A stretch of DNA of 64,000 bases from Nocardioides sp. YIM 152315 (lineage in GTDB: Bacteria; Actinomycetota; Actinomycetes; Propionibacteriales; Nocardioidaceae): assembly GCF_029210375.1 (NCBI RefSeq), contig NZ_JARGER010000028.1:62001-126000 (forward strand). Reading direction: 5' to 3'. Position 1 is the first letter of the stretch. The number at the start of each line of letters is the position of its first letter. Position numbers and translations under genes: made by a program. Positions 25,711 to 33,573 of the stretch are shown in pieces. The notes under the pieces are model-generated. The model was not told where the DNA came from, ran no database searches, and was given only the letters and a program-made list of their open reading frames with translations.

Positions 25711-26553
25711 TCACTTGACCAGCACGCCCGCGTCCACGGGCAGCGCCACGCCGCTGATGTAGCGCGATTCGGGCGACGCCAGGAACAGCACGGCGTCGCT
25801 GATGTCGCTCGCCTCGACCCACGGCACCGGCAGGGCGTTCATGGCCTGCGAGACCGGCGCGAAGTCCTCGCGCCCGGGGTGCTCGAGGTCGGGGCAGAAG
25901 AGGGCGTACATGGGGTCGTTCATGATCATGGGGGTGTCGACCTGGGTTGGGTTGACGCTGTTGACCCGGATGCGGTCGGCCGCCAGCTCCTGCGCGAGCG
26001 TCTTCATCAGCCCGTTCACCCCGTGCTTGGCGGCGGTGTAGTGGGCGATGTTCGCGTAGCCCGTGAGCCCCGCCGCCGAGCTGGTCAGCACGATCGACCC
26101 GCCCCGCCCGCCCGCCCGCAGGTGCGGCACGCTCGCCGCGACGGTGCGCCAGGTGCCGGAGAGGTCGACGTCGACCACGCACTGCCAGGTCTCCTCGGAC
26201 AGCTCGTGGGCCGGTCCGGGCGCGTTGACTCCGGCGTTGGCGCAGACGACGTCGAGGCGCCCGAGGGCGCCGACGCCGTCGTCCACCGCTTCGCGTAGCG
26301 CGGCACCGTCGCGGACGTCGGCGACGCGGGCGATCGCCGTGCCGCCTGCCTCCTCGACGGCCGCCACAGTGTCCTCGAGGTCGGCCCGGGTGCCGAGCGG
26401 GTAGGGCACCTCCGGCAGGTCGGCGCAGACGTCGACGACGATGACGTCGGCACCCTCCTCGGCCAGGCGTACGGCGTGGCTGCGGCCCTGGCCGCGCGCG
26501 GCGCCGGTCACGAGGGCGACGAGGCCGGCGACCCGGCCGGTCCGCGTGCTCAC
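25711..26553 (-). CDS. mycofactocin-coupled SDR family oxidoreductase (2)
   Basis: A 280-residue paralogue of the preceding SDR, with the same TGAARGQGRSHAVRLAEEGA start, the VPYPLGTRADLEDT insertion loop, VLTSSAAGL, HYTAAKHG and VNPTQVDTPM...YALFCPDLEHP. The start GTG 26553 overlaps the stop of the permease gene (GTGA), which ties this enzyme to the transporter. Two paralogues side by side suggest successive oxidations or different substrates. Confidence 0.92.
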   Translation of the reverse strand: MSTRTGRVAGLVALVTGAARGQGRSHAVRLAEEGADVIVVDVCADLPEVPYPLGTRADLEDTVAAVEEAGGTAIARVADVRDGAALREAVDDGVGALGRLDVVCANAGVNAPGPAHELSEETWQCVVDVDLSGTWRTVAASVPHLRAGGRGGSIVLTSSAAGLTGYANIAHYTAAKHGVNGLMKTLAQELAADRIRVNSVNPTQVDTPMIMNDPMYALFCPDLEHPGREDFAPVSQAMNALPVPWVEASDISDAVLFLASPESRYISGVALPVDAGVLVK

Positions 26554-27584
26554 TTGATCACCCCGTAGCGTCGCCGGTCGATCGTCAGCGCCACCGCGGC
26601 GATCACGACGATGCCCTTCACGACGAGCTGGGTGTAGGGGTCGACCGCGGTGATGTCCATGCCGGAGCCGAGGATGACGATGACGAGCGCCCCGAGCAGC
26701 GTGCGGTGCGGGCCGCCGATGCCGCCCGACAGCGCGGTGCCCCCGACGACGATGGCCGCGATGGAGTTGAGCAGGCTGGCATCGGCGCCCATCGGCACAC
26801 CGGTGCTCGCCTGTCCGGTGAAGATGATCCCCGCGATCGCCGCGATCGCACCGGCCAGCGCGAAGACCGACAGCTTGACCGCGCGCACCCGGATCCCGCT
26901 CAGCGCGGCGGCGCGCTCGTTGCCGCCCACGGCGTACAGGTGCCGGCCGTAGGACGTCGCGAACGCGATCACCGTGAGCAGCACCGTCAGGCCGATGGCG
27001 ATCAGGGCGCCGTTGGGGATGCTCCCGACCGTCGACTCGTTGACGAGGGTCTGGAGCAGGCCGGAGGCGAAGGAGACCGGGCCGCCGTCGGAGATCTGGT
27101 TGGAGATGCCGTTGAGGATCGACATCATGCCGAGCGTCACCAGGAACGACGGCACCTTGAGCACCGTCGTGATCAGCCCGTTGGCGAGGCCGACGAGCGC
27201 GCCCACCGCGATCACCATCGCGATCGCGAGCGCGCCGCCGTAGTCGTCGATCCAGGTGGCGATCAGGATGCCCGCGAGGGTCGCGTTGGCGGCGACCGAC
27301 AGGTCGATGCCGCCGATCAGGATGACGAACGTGCCGGCCAGCGCGAGGACGGTCAGGAAGGCCATCTGGCGCAGGATGTTCTGCGCCGATCCCTCTGAGA
27401 CGAAGGCGGGCGACTGCGACTGGAAGTAGAGGACGAGGCCCACCAGGGCGAGGACCGGCACCAGCATGTTCCGGTATCGCCCCCACAGGCTCCCGGCGAC
27501 CGCGAGCGGCCCGCCGCCCGGGGCGCCGGAGCCGCGTGACTGCCGTGGGGCCGTCGCCGTCTCGTCCATCAGGTTCTGGGTCAT
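26550..27584 (-). CDS. ribose-type ABC transporter permease (RbsC-like)
   Basis: A 344-residue integral membrane protein with about nine to ten hydrophobic segments and the BPD_transp_2 signature: VILIGGIDLSVAANATLAG near residue 95, KVPSFLVTLGMMSILNG, and the cytoplasmic coupling loop GRHLYAVGGNERAAALSGI. It forms the pore of a sugar/polyol importer together with the double ATPase and the binding protein encoded next to it. It is translated between the ATPase (7-base gap) and SDR 2. Confidence 0.93.
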   Translation of the reverse strand: MTQNLMDETATAPRQSRGSGAPGGGPLAVAGSLWGRYRNMLVPVLALVGLVLYFQSQSPAFVSEGSAQNILRQMAFLTVLALAGTFVILIGGIDLSVAANATLAGILIATWIDDYGGALAIAMVIAVGALVGLANGLITTVLKVPSFLVTLGMMSILNGISNQISDGGPVSFASGLLQTLVNESTVGSIPNGALIAIGLTVLLTVIAFATSYGRHLYAVGGNERAAALSGIRVRAVKLSVFALAGAIAAIAGIIFTGQASTGVPMGADASLLNSIAAIVVGGTALSGGIGGPHRTLLGALVIVILGSGMDITAVDPYTQLVVKGIVVIAAVALTIDRRRYGVIK

Positions 27585-27591
27585 CCGGTCC

Positions 27592-29124
27592 TCACATCAT
27601 GTGCTCGACGATGTCGATCTCGGTGGGCTTGGTGGATCCGGGGGCGTCGATCTCGGCGCTCACCCGACCGTCGCGCATGACGACGACCCGGTCGGCGAGA
27701 CCGATCACCTCCTCTAGCGACTCGGTGCACAGGACCACACCGATGCCGTCGGCGGCCAACGAGCGGATCAGGCCGTAGATCTCCTCACGGGTGCCGACGT
27801 CGATGCCGCGGGTCGGGTCGTCGAGGACGAGGACCTGGCAGTGGCCGCGCCCGATCCACCGGGCGAAGACGGTCTTCTGCTGGTTGCCCCCACTCAGCTC
27901 GCGCACCGGCACCGACAGCGAACTGGCTTTGACCGCCAGCCGGCGGCTCAGCTCCGTCGCCCGGGCCCGTTCGTCGCGGATCCGCAGCAGCCGCACGGAG
28001 CGTCGGGCGAGCAGGTCGAGGAACCCAATCGTGATGTTGCTGCGCACGGAGGCGTTGGGGAAGAGGGAGTCGCGGGCCCGCTCCGGTGGGACGTAGAGGA
28101 CGCCCTGCCGGACGGCGTGGCTCACGCTCCACCGTCGCCGGGTCCGGCCGGCGATCACCACCTCGCCGTCGGAGAGGGGGAGGGCGCCGGCGATCGCGGC
28201 CGCGACCGACGACTTGCCCGAGCCGACGACGCCGGCCAGCCCAACGATCTCGCCGGGCCGGACCACGAGGTCGACCTGGGTGAAGTCCGCCGCGCTCGAC
28301 GCCGACCGCAGCTCGGCGACCGGGGTGTCGTCCTGTGCGCCGGACTGCTCCTCCTCGCGGTAGTAGTCGGTGCTGCGCGCGCGGCCGACCATCAGCGCGT
28401 GGAGCTGTTGATCGGTCACCTCGTCGTTGGCGAGGGTGTCGACGACGCGGCCGTCGCGGAGCACGAGCAGCCTGGTGCTGAGCCGCAGCACGTCCTGGAG
28501 GATGTGGGAGACGTAGATGAACGCGACCCGGTCGCGCCAGCGGGCGATGAGGTCGAAGAGGATCTCGGCCTCGTGCTCTGTCAGCGCGCTGGTGGGCTCG
28601 TCGAGCAGGATGATCGGCGGCGCGTCACTGCCACCGGCGATCGCGAACGCCTTCGCGATCTCGACCAGCTGGCGCTGGGGATAGGTGAGGTCGGCGACGA
28701 CGGCGTCGGCGTCGATCTCGTCGAGGTGCAGCTCGGCCAGCAGGGTGCGGGCCAGCCTGCGGAGGCGGCGCCCGCGCCCCGGGGCTCGGCCGACGAGGTC
28801 GACCTCGCGGCCGAGGTAGAGGTTCTCGTAGACCCGCAGCGACTCGACCAGTGCCTGCTCCTGGACGACCACCGAGACGCCCGACGCGCTCATCGCGCGG
28901 GCGTCCCCCAGCGGGGCGTCCCGCCCGTGCACGCGCACCACGCCCGCGTCGGGTCGCACGGTGCCGGCGACGACCCCGATGAGCGTGGACTTGCCGGCGC
29001 CGTTCTCGCCGATCAGGCCGAGCACCTCGCCGGGCCGGACCTCCAGCGACACGTCCTGCAGCGCGCGGACGGGGCCGTACGACTTCGAGACGCCGGTGAG
29101 GTGGAGGGTCGGGGCAGCCGTCAT
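27592..29124 (-). CDS. ribose-type ABC transporter ATP-binding protein with two ATPase domains (RbsA-like)
   Basis: A 510-residue protein with two nucleotide-binding domains. Domain 1 has Walker A GENGAGKST (about 35-43) and Walker B IILLDEPTSALTEHEA. Domain 2 has Walker A-like VGSGKSS, signature ELSGGNQQKT and Walker B VLVLDDPTRGIDVGTREE. As in RbsA, the two halves are not equal; domain 1's signature is YPQRQLVEIAKA rather than LSGGQ. It powers uptake through the adjacent permease. Start ATG 29124 overlaps the stop of the binding-protein gene (ATGA). Confidence 0.92.
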   Translation of the reverse strand: MTAAPTLHLTGVSKSYGPVRALQDVSLEVRPGEVLGLIGENGAGKSTLIGVVAGTVRPDAGVVRVHGRDAPLGDARAMSASGVSVVVQEQALVESLRVYENLYLGREVDLVGRAPGRGRRLRRLARTLLAELHLDEIDADAVVADLTYPQRQLVEIAKAFAIAGGSDAPPIILLDEPTSALTEHEAEILFDLIARWRDRVAFIYVSHILQDVLRLSTRLLVLRDGRVVDTLANDEVTDQQLHALMVGRARSTDYYREEEQSGAQDDTPVAELRSASSAADFTQVDLVVRPGEIVGLAGVVGSGKSSVAAAIAGALPLSDGEVVIAGRTRRRWSVSHAVRQGVLYVPPERARDSLFPNASVRSNITIGFLDLLARRSVRLLRIRDERARATELSRRLAVKASSLSVPVRELSGGNQQKTVFARWIGRGHCQVLVLDDPTRGIDVGTREEIYGLIRSLAADGIGVVLCTESLEEVIGLADRVVVMRDGRVSAEIDAPGSTKPTEIDIVEHMM

Positions 29125-30413
29125 GCGACCAGCGAGTCCTTGAACTCGAAGAGGGGGCCGGACTTGAAGGCCTGCTCGTACGTCGTGCGCACGCCGGCGA
29201 TGTCGGCGTCGTCCCATGCCGAGTTGAGCTGGTATTCGTCCTGCGCGACACCCGCGTAGTACTCGTTCGGGTCGATCGGATTGAGCAGGGTCTGCGGGTC
29301 CCAGCTGTCGGGGTTGAGGACCCGGCTCATCTTCTCCCACTCGAACGGCAGCTGGCCGCCGTAGATCGTCTTGAGGACGGTGTCGGCCGAGTCGGGGTCG
29401 ACCAGCAGGGCGCCCTGCGACATGAACCGCTCCGGGAGGCTGAACTCCACACCGTTCAGCGCGTCGAAGGCGGTGATGCCGAGCAGGCCGGCGGTGAGGC
29501 CGCCGATGGTGGCGCTCGTGAGGTACTGCTTGCCCTCGGCGATGTACTCGACGTTCTGCTGGTTGCCGTCGAAGCCGGTGACGAACTTTCCCTTGATGCC
29601 CTGCGCGTCGAGGGCGGCGATCACGCCCGCGGCCTCGCTGTCGTTCTGCGCGAAGACGCCGACGAAGTCCGAGACCGAGGGCAGCGTGTTCTCGAAGGCC
29701 TTGCGCGCGTCCTCCGACGTCCAGTTGCCCGGCGAGGTGGTGACGATCTCGATGTCCGGGAAGTCCTTGAGCGCCGTCCGCATGCCGGCCGTCCGCTGGT
29801 CGTCGGCGGAGGAGCCCTTCTGGCCGGGGACGTGGATGACGGTGCCCGAGCCACCGACCTTATCGAAGAGCGCGCGGGCGGTCGCCTCGGCGATCTTGAC
29901 CGACGGTGGGGTGAGGAATCGGATCCACTTGTCGGCGTCGGCCGGGGTGTACCAAGGCGGGGCGGTGTAGGAGCTCGCGTAGAGGATGCCCGCGGCTTGG
30001 CACGCCTTGGTGACGGCGGCGGCCTGCGCCTCGGTCGCCGGGGTACCGAAGATCGACTTGCCGCCGGCGGCTTGCACGTTGCCGACCTGGCCGATCGCGG
30101 TGTTGACGTTGCCGCCGTCCTCCACGGTGTTGGTCTTGACGCCGAGTGCCTCCATCGCCTGCTTGCCGCCGTCGGCGAAGGCCACGAAGAAGTCGTTGGA
30201 CAGGGTCGTCACCTGACACCAGGTTGGGTCGGTGACCGTCGATCCGGAGCCGCCGGTGCCGCCGGAGCCCGACGCGCTGTCGTCCCCGCAGGCGGAGACG
30301 CCGACGACGATGCCCGCGGCCGCCATCGCGGAGAGGAACGACCGTCGCGAGAGAGGGTGGGGGAACGGCGCGTTCTTGGCGAAGTCGACGAGCTTGGACT
30401 CGGTGGAAGCCAT
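29121..30413 (-). CDS. sugar/polyol ABC transporter substrate-binding lipoprotein (Tat-type signal)
   Basis: A 430-residue Peripla_BP_4-type binding protein. The N-terminus has a twin-arginine motif SRRSFLSAMAAAG followed by a lipobox GVSAC (about Cys42), so it should be exported folded by Tat and lipid-anchored. A Ser/Gly-rich linker follows. The two-lobed domain includes KSIFGTPATEAQAAAV, VIHVPGQKGSSADDQRTAG and VFAQNDSEAAGVIAALDAQ, as in ribose-family receptors, but the conserved sugar-contact pattern is not clear. Ligand unknown. It is first in a transport set (binding protein-ATPase-permease). Confidence 0.9.
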   Translation of the reverse strand: MASTESKLVDFAKNAPFPHPLSRRSFLSAMAAAGIVVGVSACGDDSASGSGGTGGSGSTVTDPTWCQVTTLSNDFFVAFADGGKQAMEALGVKTNTVEDGGNVNTAIGQVGNVQAAGGKSIFGTPATEAQAAAVTKACQAAGILYASSYTAPPWYTPADADKWIRFLTPPSVKIAEATARALFDKVGGSGTVIHVPGQKGSSADDQRTAGMRTALKDFPDIEIVTTSPGNWTSEDARKAFENTLPSVSDFVGVFAQNDSEAAGVIAALDAQGIKGKFVTGFDGNQQNVEYIAEGKQYLTSATIGGLTAGLLGITAFDALNGVEFSLPERFMSQGALLVDPDSADTVLKTIYGGQLPFEWEKMSRVLNPDSWDPQTLLNPIDPNEYYAGVAQDEYQLNSAWDDADIAGVRTTYEQAFKSGPLFEFKDSLVA

Positions 30414-30479
30414 GGGTCCCTCCTTGGGACTGACGGGCGGCGCACGGCCGGCCGGAGAGGAGTGGTGGAGTGGTGCCCG

Positions 30480-31409
30480 TCAGGTGTGGGTGGCGGGGGT
30501 GAGCAGCTGCGCGACGAACCATTCCGTCGCGTGCTTGGCGGCGCGCCCGAGCTTGTCGCGATCGCTGTAGAGGGTCATGTGGCTCGTGTGGGGGAGCACG
30601 ACGAGCTCCTTCTTCGACGTCGGGATCGCGTTGAACGACTCGATCTCGAGGTCCCACAGCGTCAGGTCGTCGCCCTCGGCGACGATCATCATGGTCGGCG
30701 TGTCGTAGATCCGCGGGACGAAGTAGTTGACGTCGTAGTCGAGCAGCAGGTCGACCGACTCCATCGTGCTGAGGTTCTGGTAGAGCGGCGCCTCGGTGGC
30801 CTGGAGCTGGGCGAACGTGCGCAGGGTCTCCGGGAACGGCCACGCGGAGAGCTCGTGCTCGGGGTCCTCGGTCGCGTGCGGCAGGTAGAGCCGCTTCGCC
30901 TGGTCGTCGAACCGCAGCCGGCGGTCCTCGAGGATCGCGTCCCACAGCCGCCGGTAGCCCATCGTGCCGTGGACGCGCCGCATGTTGCGGTAGCCGTCGA
31001 CGACCGGGATCTGGCTGACGATCGCCCTCACCCGCGGGTCGGTCGCCGCGAGGATCAGCACGTGTCCGCCTGAGTAGGAGATGCCCCAGGCGCCGAGCCG
31101 CTCGGCGTCGACGCCGGGCTGGCGCTCGAGGAAGCTCAGCGCGTTCTGGTAGTCGCGCACCTGGGCGACGGGGTCGAGGTGCTGGCGGGGCTCGCCGTCG
31201 GACACGCCGAGGTTGCGGTAGTCGAACACCAGGGCGGCGATGCCGGCCGCGGCGAAGGCCTCGGCGTAGTAGGGCATCACCAGCTCGCGCACGTAGCACC
31301 ACCCGCCGGCGAGGACGACGGCCGGAGTCGGACCGTCCGTGTCCGGCCGGTAGAGCCAACCGCGCACCGTGGTGCCCTCGCTCTGGAACTCGACGTCTTC
31401 TCGCTGCAT
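30480..31409 (-). CDS. alpha/beta hydrolase (dienelactone/acetyl-xylan-esterase-like)
   Basis: A 309-residue alpha/beta hydrolase. The oxyanion strand is AVVLAGGWCYVRE, the nucleophile elbow GISYSGGH (Ser about residue 127), then MIVAEGDD for the acid and LPHTSHMTLY for the catalytic histidine. It resembles family members acting on esters, polyketides or diketones with an FrsA/S15-like helical cap. First gene of the minus-strand cluster, 66 bases before the binding-protein gene, and divergent from the E1 gene; it likely prepares or cleaves the cluster's substrate. Start ATG 31409. Confidence 0.82.
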   Translation of the reverse strand: MQREDVEFQSEGTTVRGWLYRPDTDGPTPAVVLAGGWCYVRELVMPYYAEAFAAAGIAALVFDYRNLGVSDGEPRQHLDPVAQVRDYQNALSFLERQPGVDAERLGAWGISYSGGHVLILAATDPRVRAIVSQIPVVDGYRNMRRVHGTMGYRRLWDAILEDRRLRFDDQAKRLYLPHATEDPEHELSAWPFPETLRTFAQLQATEAPLYQNLSTMESVDLLLDYDVNYFVPRIYDTPTMMIVAEGDDLTLWDLEIESFNAIPTSKKELVVLPHTSHMTLYSDRDKLGRAAKHATEWFVAQLLTPATHT

Positions 31410-31509
31410 GGGCCCTCCGTCGTGAGCCGTTCGTGGTCGGGGCCCGGCCGCGGATCCGTGACCGGATCGCGGTCTCGAGCGGGCTCCATCGTGACGACGG
31501 TCACCCTCG

Positions 31510-31560
31510 AGTGTCAAGTGGCACTGGACACTTCTGTTAAGTGGCGATTCACGCTAGCGT
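31510..31560. promoter_or_regulatory. Two palindromes in the divergent promoter region of the mycofactocin-type cluster
   Basis: Palindrome 1: AGTGTC (31510-31515) ... GACACT (31527-31532) with an inner AGTG-G-CACT (31517-31525), i.e. a nested inverted repeat over 23 bases. Palindrome 2: ACGCTAGCGT (31551-31560), a perfect 10-mer. Both lie in the 217-base gap between the hydrolase (-) and E1 (+) starts. They are candidate operators for the XRE-cupin regulator encoded at 35167. Confidence 0.6.
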
Positions 31561-31626
31561 AAAGCATCACTGGACAGCGGTCGACGGGACTGGATGCTCC
31601 ATCGACCGGGACGGGAGCGTGCGCGG

Positions 31627-33573
31627 ATGAACGACGACGAGCTGCTCGCGGCGTACGAGCGCATGTGCCTGATCCGCCACCTCGAGGTGCGGGTCGCCAA
31701 GCTGTACGCCGAAGGCGCGATCCCGGGCTTCGTGCACACGTCGGTCGGCCAGGAGGCCAGCGCGGTCGGCGCCCTGTGGCACGCCCGGGCCGACGACGCG
31801 ATCACCTCGACCCACCGCGGCCACGGCCACGTCCTCGCCAAGGGCCTGTCGCCGCGCGGCATGATCGCCGAGCTGATGGGCAAGGAGGCGGGCGCCTGTC
31901 GCGGTCGCGGCGGCTCGATGCACGTCGCCGACCCCGCGCTCGGCATCCTGGGCGCCAACGGCATCGTGGGCGCCGGGCTCCCCATCGCCGTCGGCGCCGC
32001 TTACGCTCGAGCCGCGGCGGGTGCCGGGGCCGTGGCGGTTGCCTTCTTCGGCGACGGCGCCGTGGCGACCGGGGCGTTCCACGAGGCCACCAACCTCGCC
32101 GCCCTCTGGCGGCTGCCGCTGGTCCTCTTCTGCGAGAACAACCAGTACTCCGAGTTCTCGAGGGCGTCGGACCAGCACCCCGTGCCGATCTCCCAGCGCG
32201 CCCGGGGCTACGGCATCGGCTACCGCCACGTTGACGGCAACGACGTCGAGGCGGTCGCCGGCACGATGGCCGAGGTGCTGGCGCACGTCAGGAGCGGTGG
32301 TGGCCCCGTGCTCGTCGAGGCGCTCACCCTCCGCGTCCGCGGGCACTACGAGGGTGACCCGCAGCGCTACCGCGACGGACGGGACGAGGCGGCGGTCGAC
32401 CCCCTCGATCTGGCGCAGCGTCGGCTGCTCGCGCGCGGCGTGCCGGAGGAGTCGGTCGCCGCGGCCGAGCGCCGGGCGACGGAGGTTGTCGACGACGCCG
32501 AGGCGTTCGCCCGGGCGGCACCGCTGCCCGACGCCGCCGGTGTGCTCGACGACGTGGTCGCTCCGCGCCACCCCGTCGTCGAGGCGCCGCTGACACCCGA
32601 CGGTGAGCTGCAGAACCAGTCGCGCACCCTCCGCGCAGCCCTTGGGGACGCCCTCGCCGACGACGGGCGCGTCTTCCTCGCCGGCATCGACGTCGCCGGC
32701 GGCAACGTCTTCGGCATCACCCGCGGCCTCGCGGAGACTCACCCCGGCCGGGTGCTCGATACCCCGATCGCTGAGACCGCGATCGTGGGCCTCGGGGTCG
32801 GCGCCGCGATGTCGGGTCTGCGGCCTGTCGTGGAGCTGATGTACCTCGACTTCGTCGGCGTCTGCCTTGACCAGCTGATGAACCAGGCAGCCAAGCTGCG
32901 TTTCATGACGGGCGGCGCGGTGAGTGTGCCGCTCGTCCTGCGCACCCAGTTCGGATCGGGTCGCTCATCGGGCAGTCAGCACTCCCAGAGCCTCGAGGCG
33001 CTGCTCGCCCACCTGCCCGGGCTGACCGTGGTGATGCCGAGCTCGGGCCCGGACGCCTACGGCCTGCTGCGAGCGGCGATCGAGGACGACAACCCCGTGG
33101 TGTTCATCGAGCACCGGCTTCTCTACGACCAGAAGTCGCCCGTGCCACCGCCGAGCCACCGCGTGCCGATCGGCAAGGCGGCCGTCCTCAGGCCAGGCAC
33201 CGACGTCACCGTCGTCGCGTGGTCGCGCATGGTGCATCACGCCCTGGCCGCGGCGGAGACGTTGGCGGCCGAGGGGGTCGAGGCGGAGGTCGTCGACCTC
33301 CGGACCATCGCGCCGCTCGACCGCGAGACCGTGCTCGCGTCCTTCGCTCGCACCAACCGGATGGTGGTCGCGCACGAGGCGGTCAGCGACTTCGGGGTCG
33401 GCGCGGAGGTGGCCGCGCTCGCCGTCGACCAGGGCTTCTGGTCGCTCGACGCGCCGGTGGTGCGCGTCGGGGCGCGGCCGGGCCCCGCGCCGTACGCGCC
33501 GGTGCTGGAACACGCCTGGGAGGCCGGCCCCGACGAGATCGCGGCCGCTGTCCGCCGGGTGGTCGCGTGCTGA
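31627..33573 (+). CDS. alpha-ketoacid dehydrogenase E1 with alpha and beta subunits fused (acetoin dehydrogenase-like)
   Basis: A 648-residue fusion of the two subunits usually encoded separately. The alpha half (1-320) has TSVGQEASAVGA, THRGHGHVLAKG, GRGGSMHVAD and the TPP motif FFGDGAVATGAFHEA...ENNQYS. The beta half (about 335-648) has DVAGGNVFGITRGL, DTPIAETAIVGLGVGAAMSG, FVGVCLDQLMNQAAK and the end LDLRTIAP-like segment VVDLRTIAPLD. Such E1 enzymes decarboxylate a 2-oxo acid or cleave acetoin and hand the acyl group to a lipoylated E2; no E2 or E3 is in this cluster. Start ATG 31627; overlaps the ligase gene by 7 bases. Confidence 0.88.
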   Translation: MNDDELLAAYERMCLIRHLEVRVAKLYAEGAIPGFVHTSVGQEASAVGALWHARADDAITSTHRGHGHVLAKGLSPRGMIAELMGKEAGACRGRGGSMHVADPALGILGANGIVGAGLPIAVGAAYARAAAGAGAVAVAFFGDGAVATGAFHEATNLAALWRLPLVLFCENNQYSEFSRASDQHPVPISQRARGYGIGYRHVDGNDVEAVAGTMAEVLAHVRSGGGPVLVEALTLRVRGHYEGDPQRYRDGRDEAAVDPLDLAQRRLLARGVPEESVAAAERRATEVVDDAEAFARAAPLPDAAGVLDDVVAPRHPVVEAPLTPDGELQNQSRTLRAALGDALADDGRVFLAGIDVAGGNVFGITRGLAETHPGRVLDTPIAETAIVGLGVGAAMSGLRPVVELMYLDFVGVCLDQLMNQAAKLRFMTGGAVSVPLVLRTQFGSGRSSGSQHSQSLEALLAHLPGLTVVMPSSGPDAYGLLRAAIEDDNPVVFIEHRLLYDQKSPVPPPSHRVPIGKAAVLRPGTDVTVVAWSRMVHHALAAAETLAAEGVEAEVVDLRTIAPLDRETVLASFARTNRMVVAHEAVSDFGVGAEVAALAVDQGFWSLDAPVVRVGARPGPAPYAPVLEHAWEAGPDEIAAAVRRVVAC

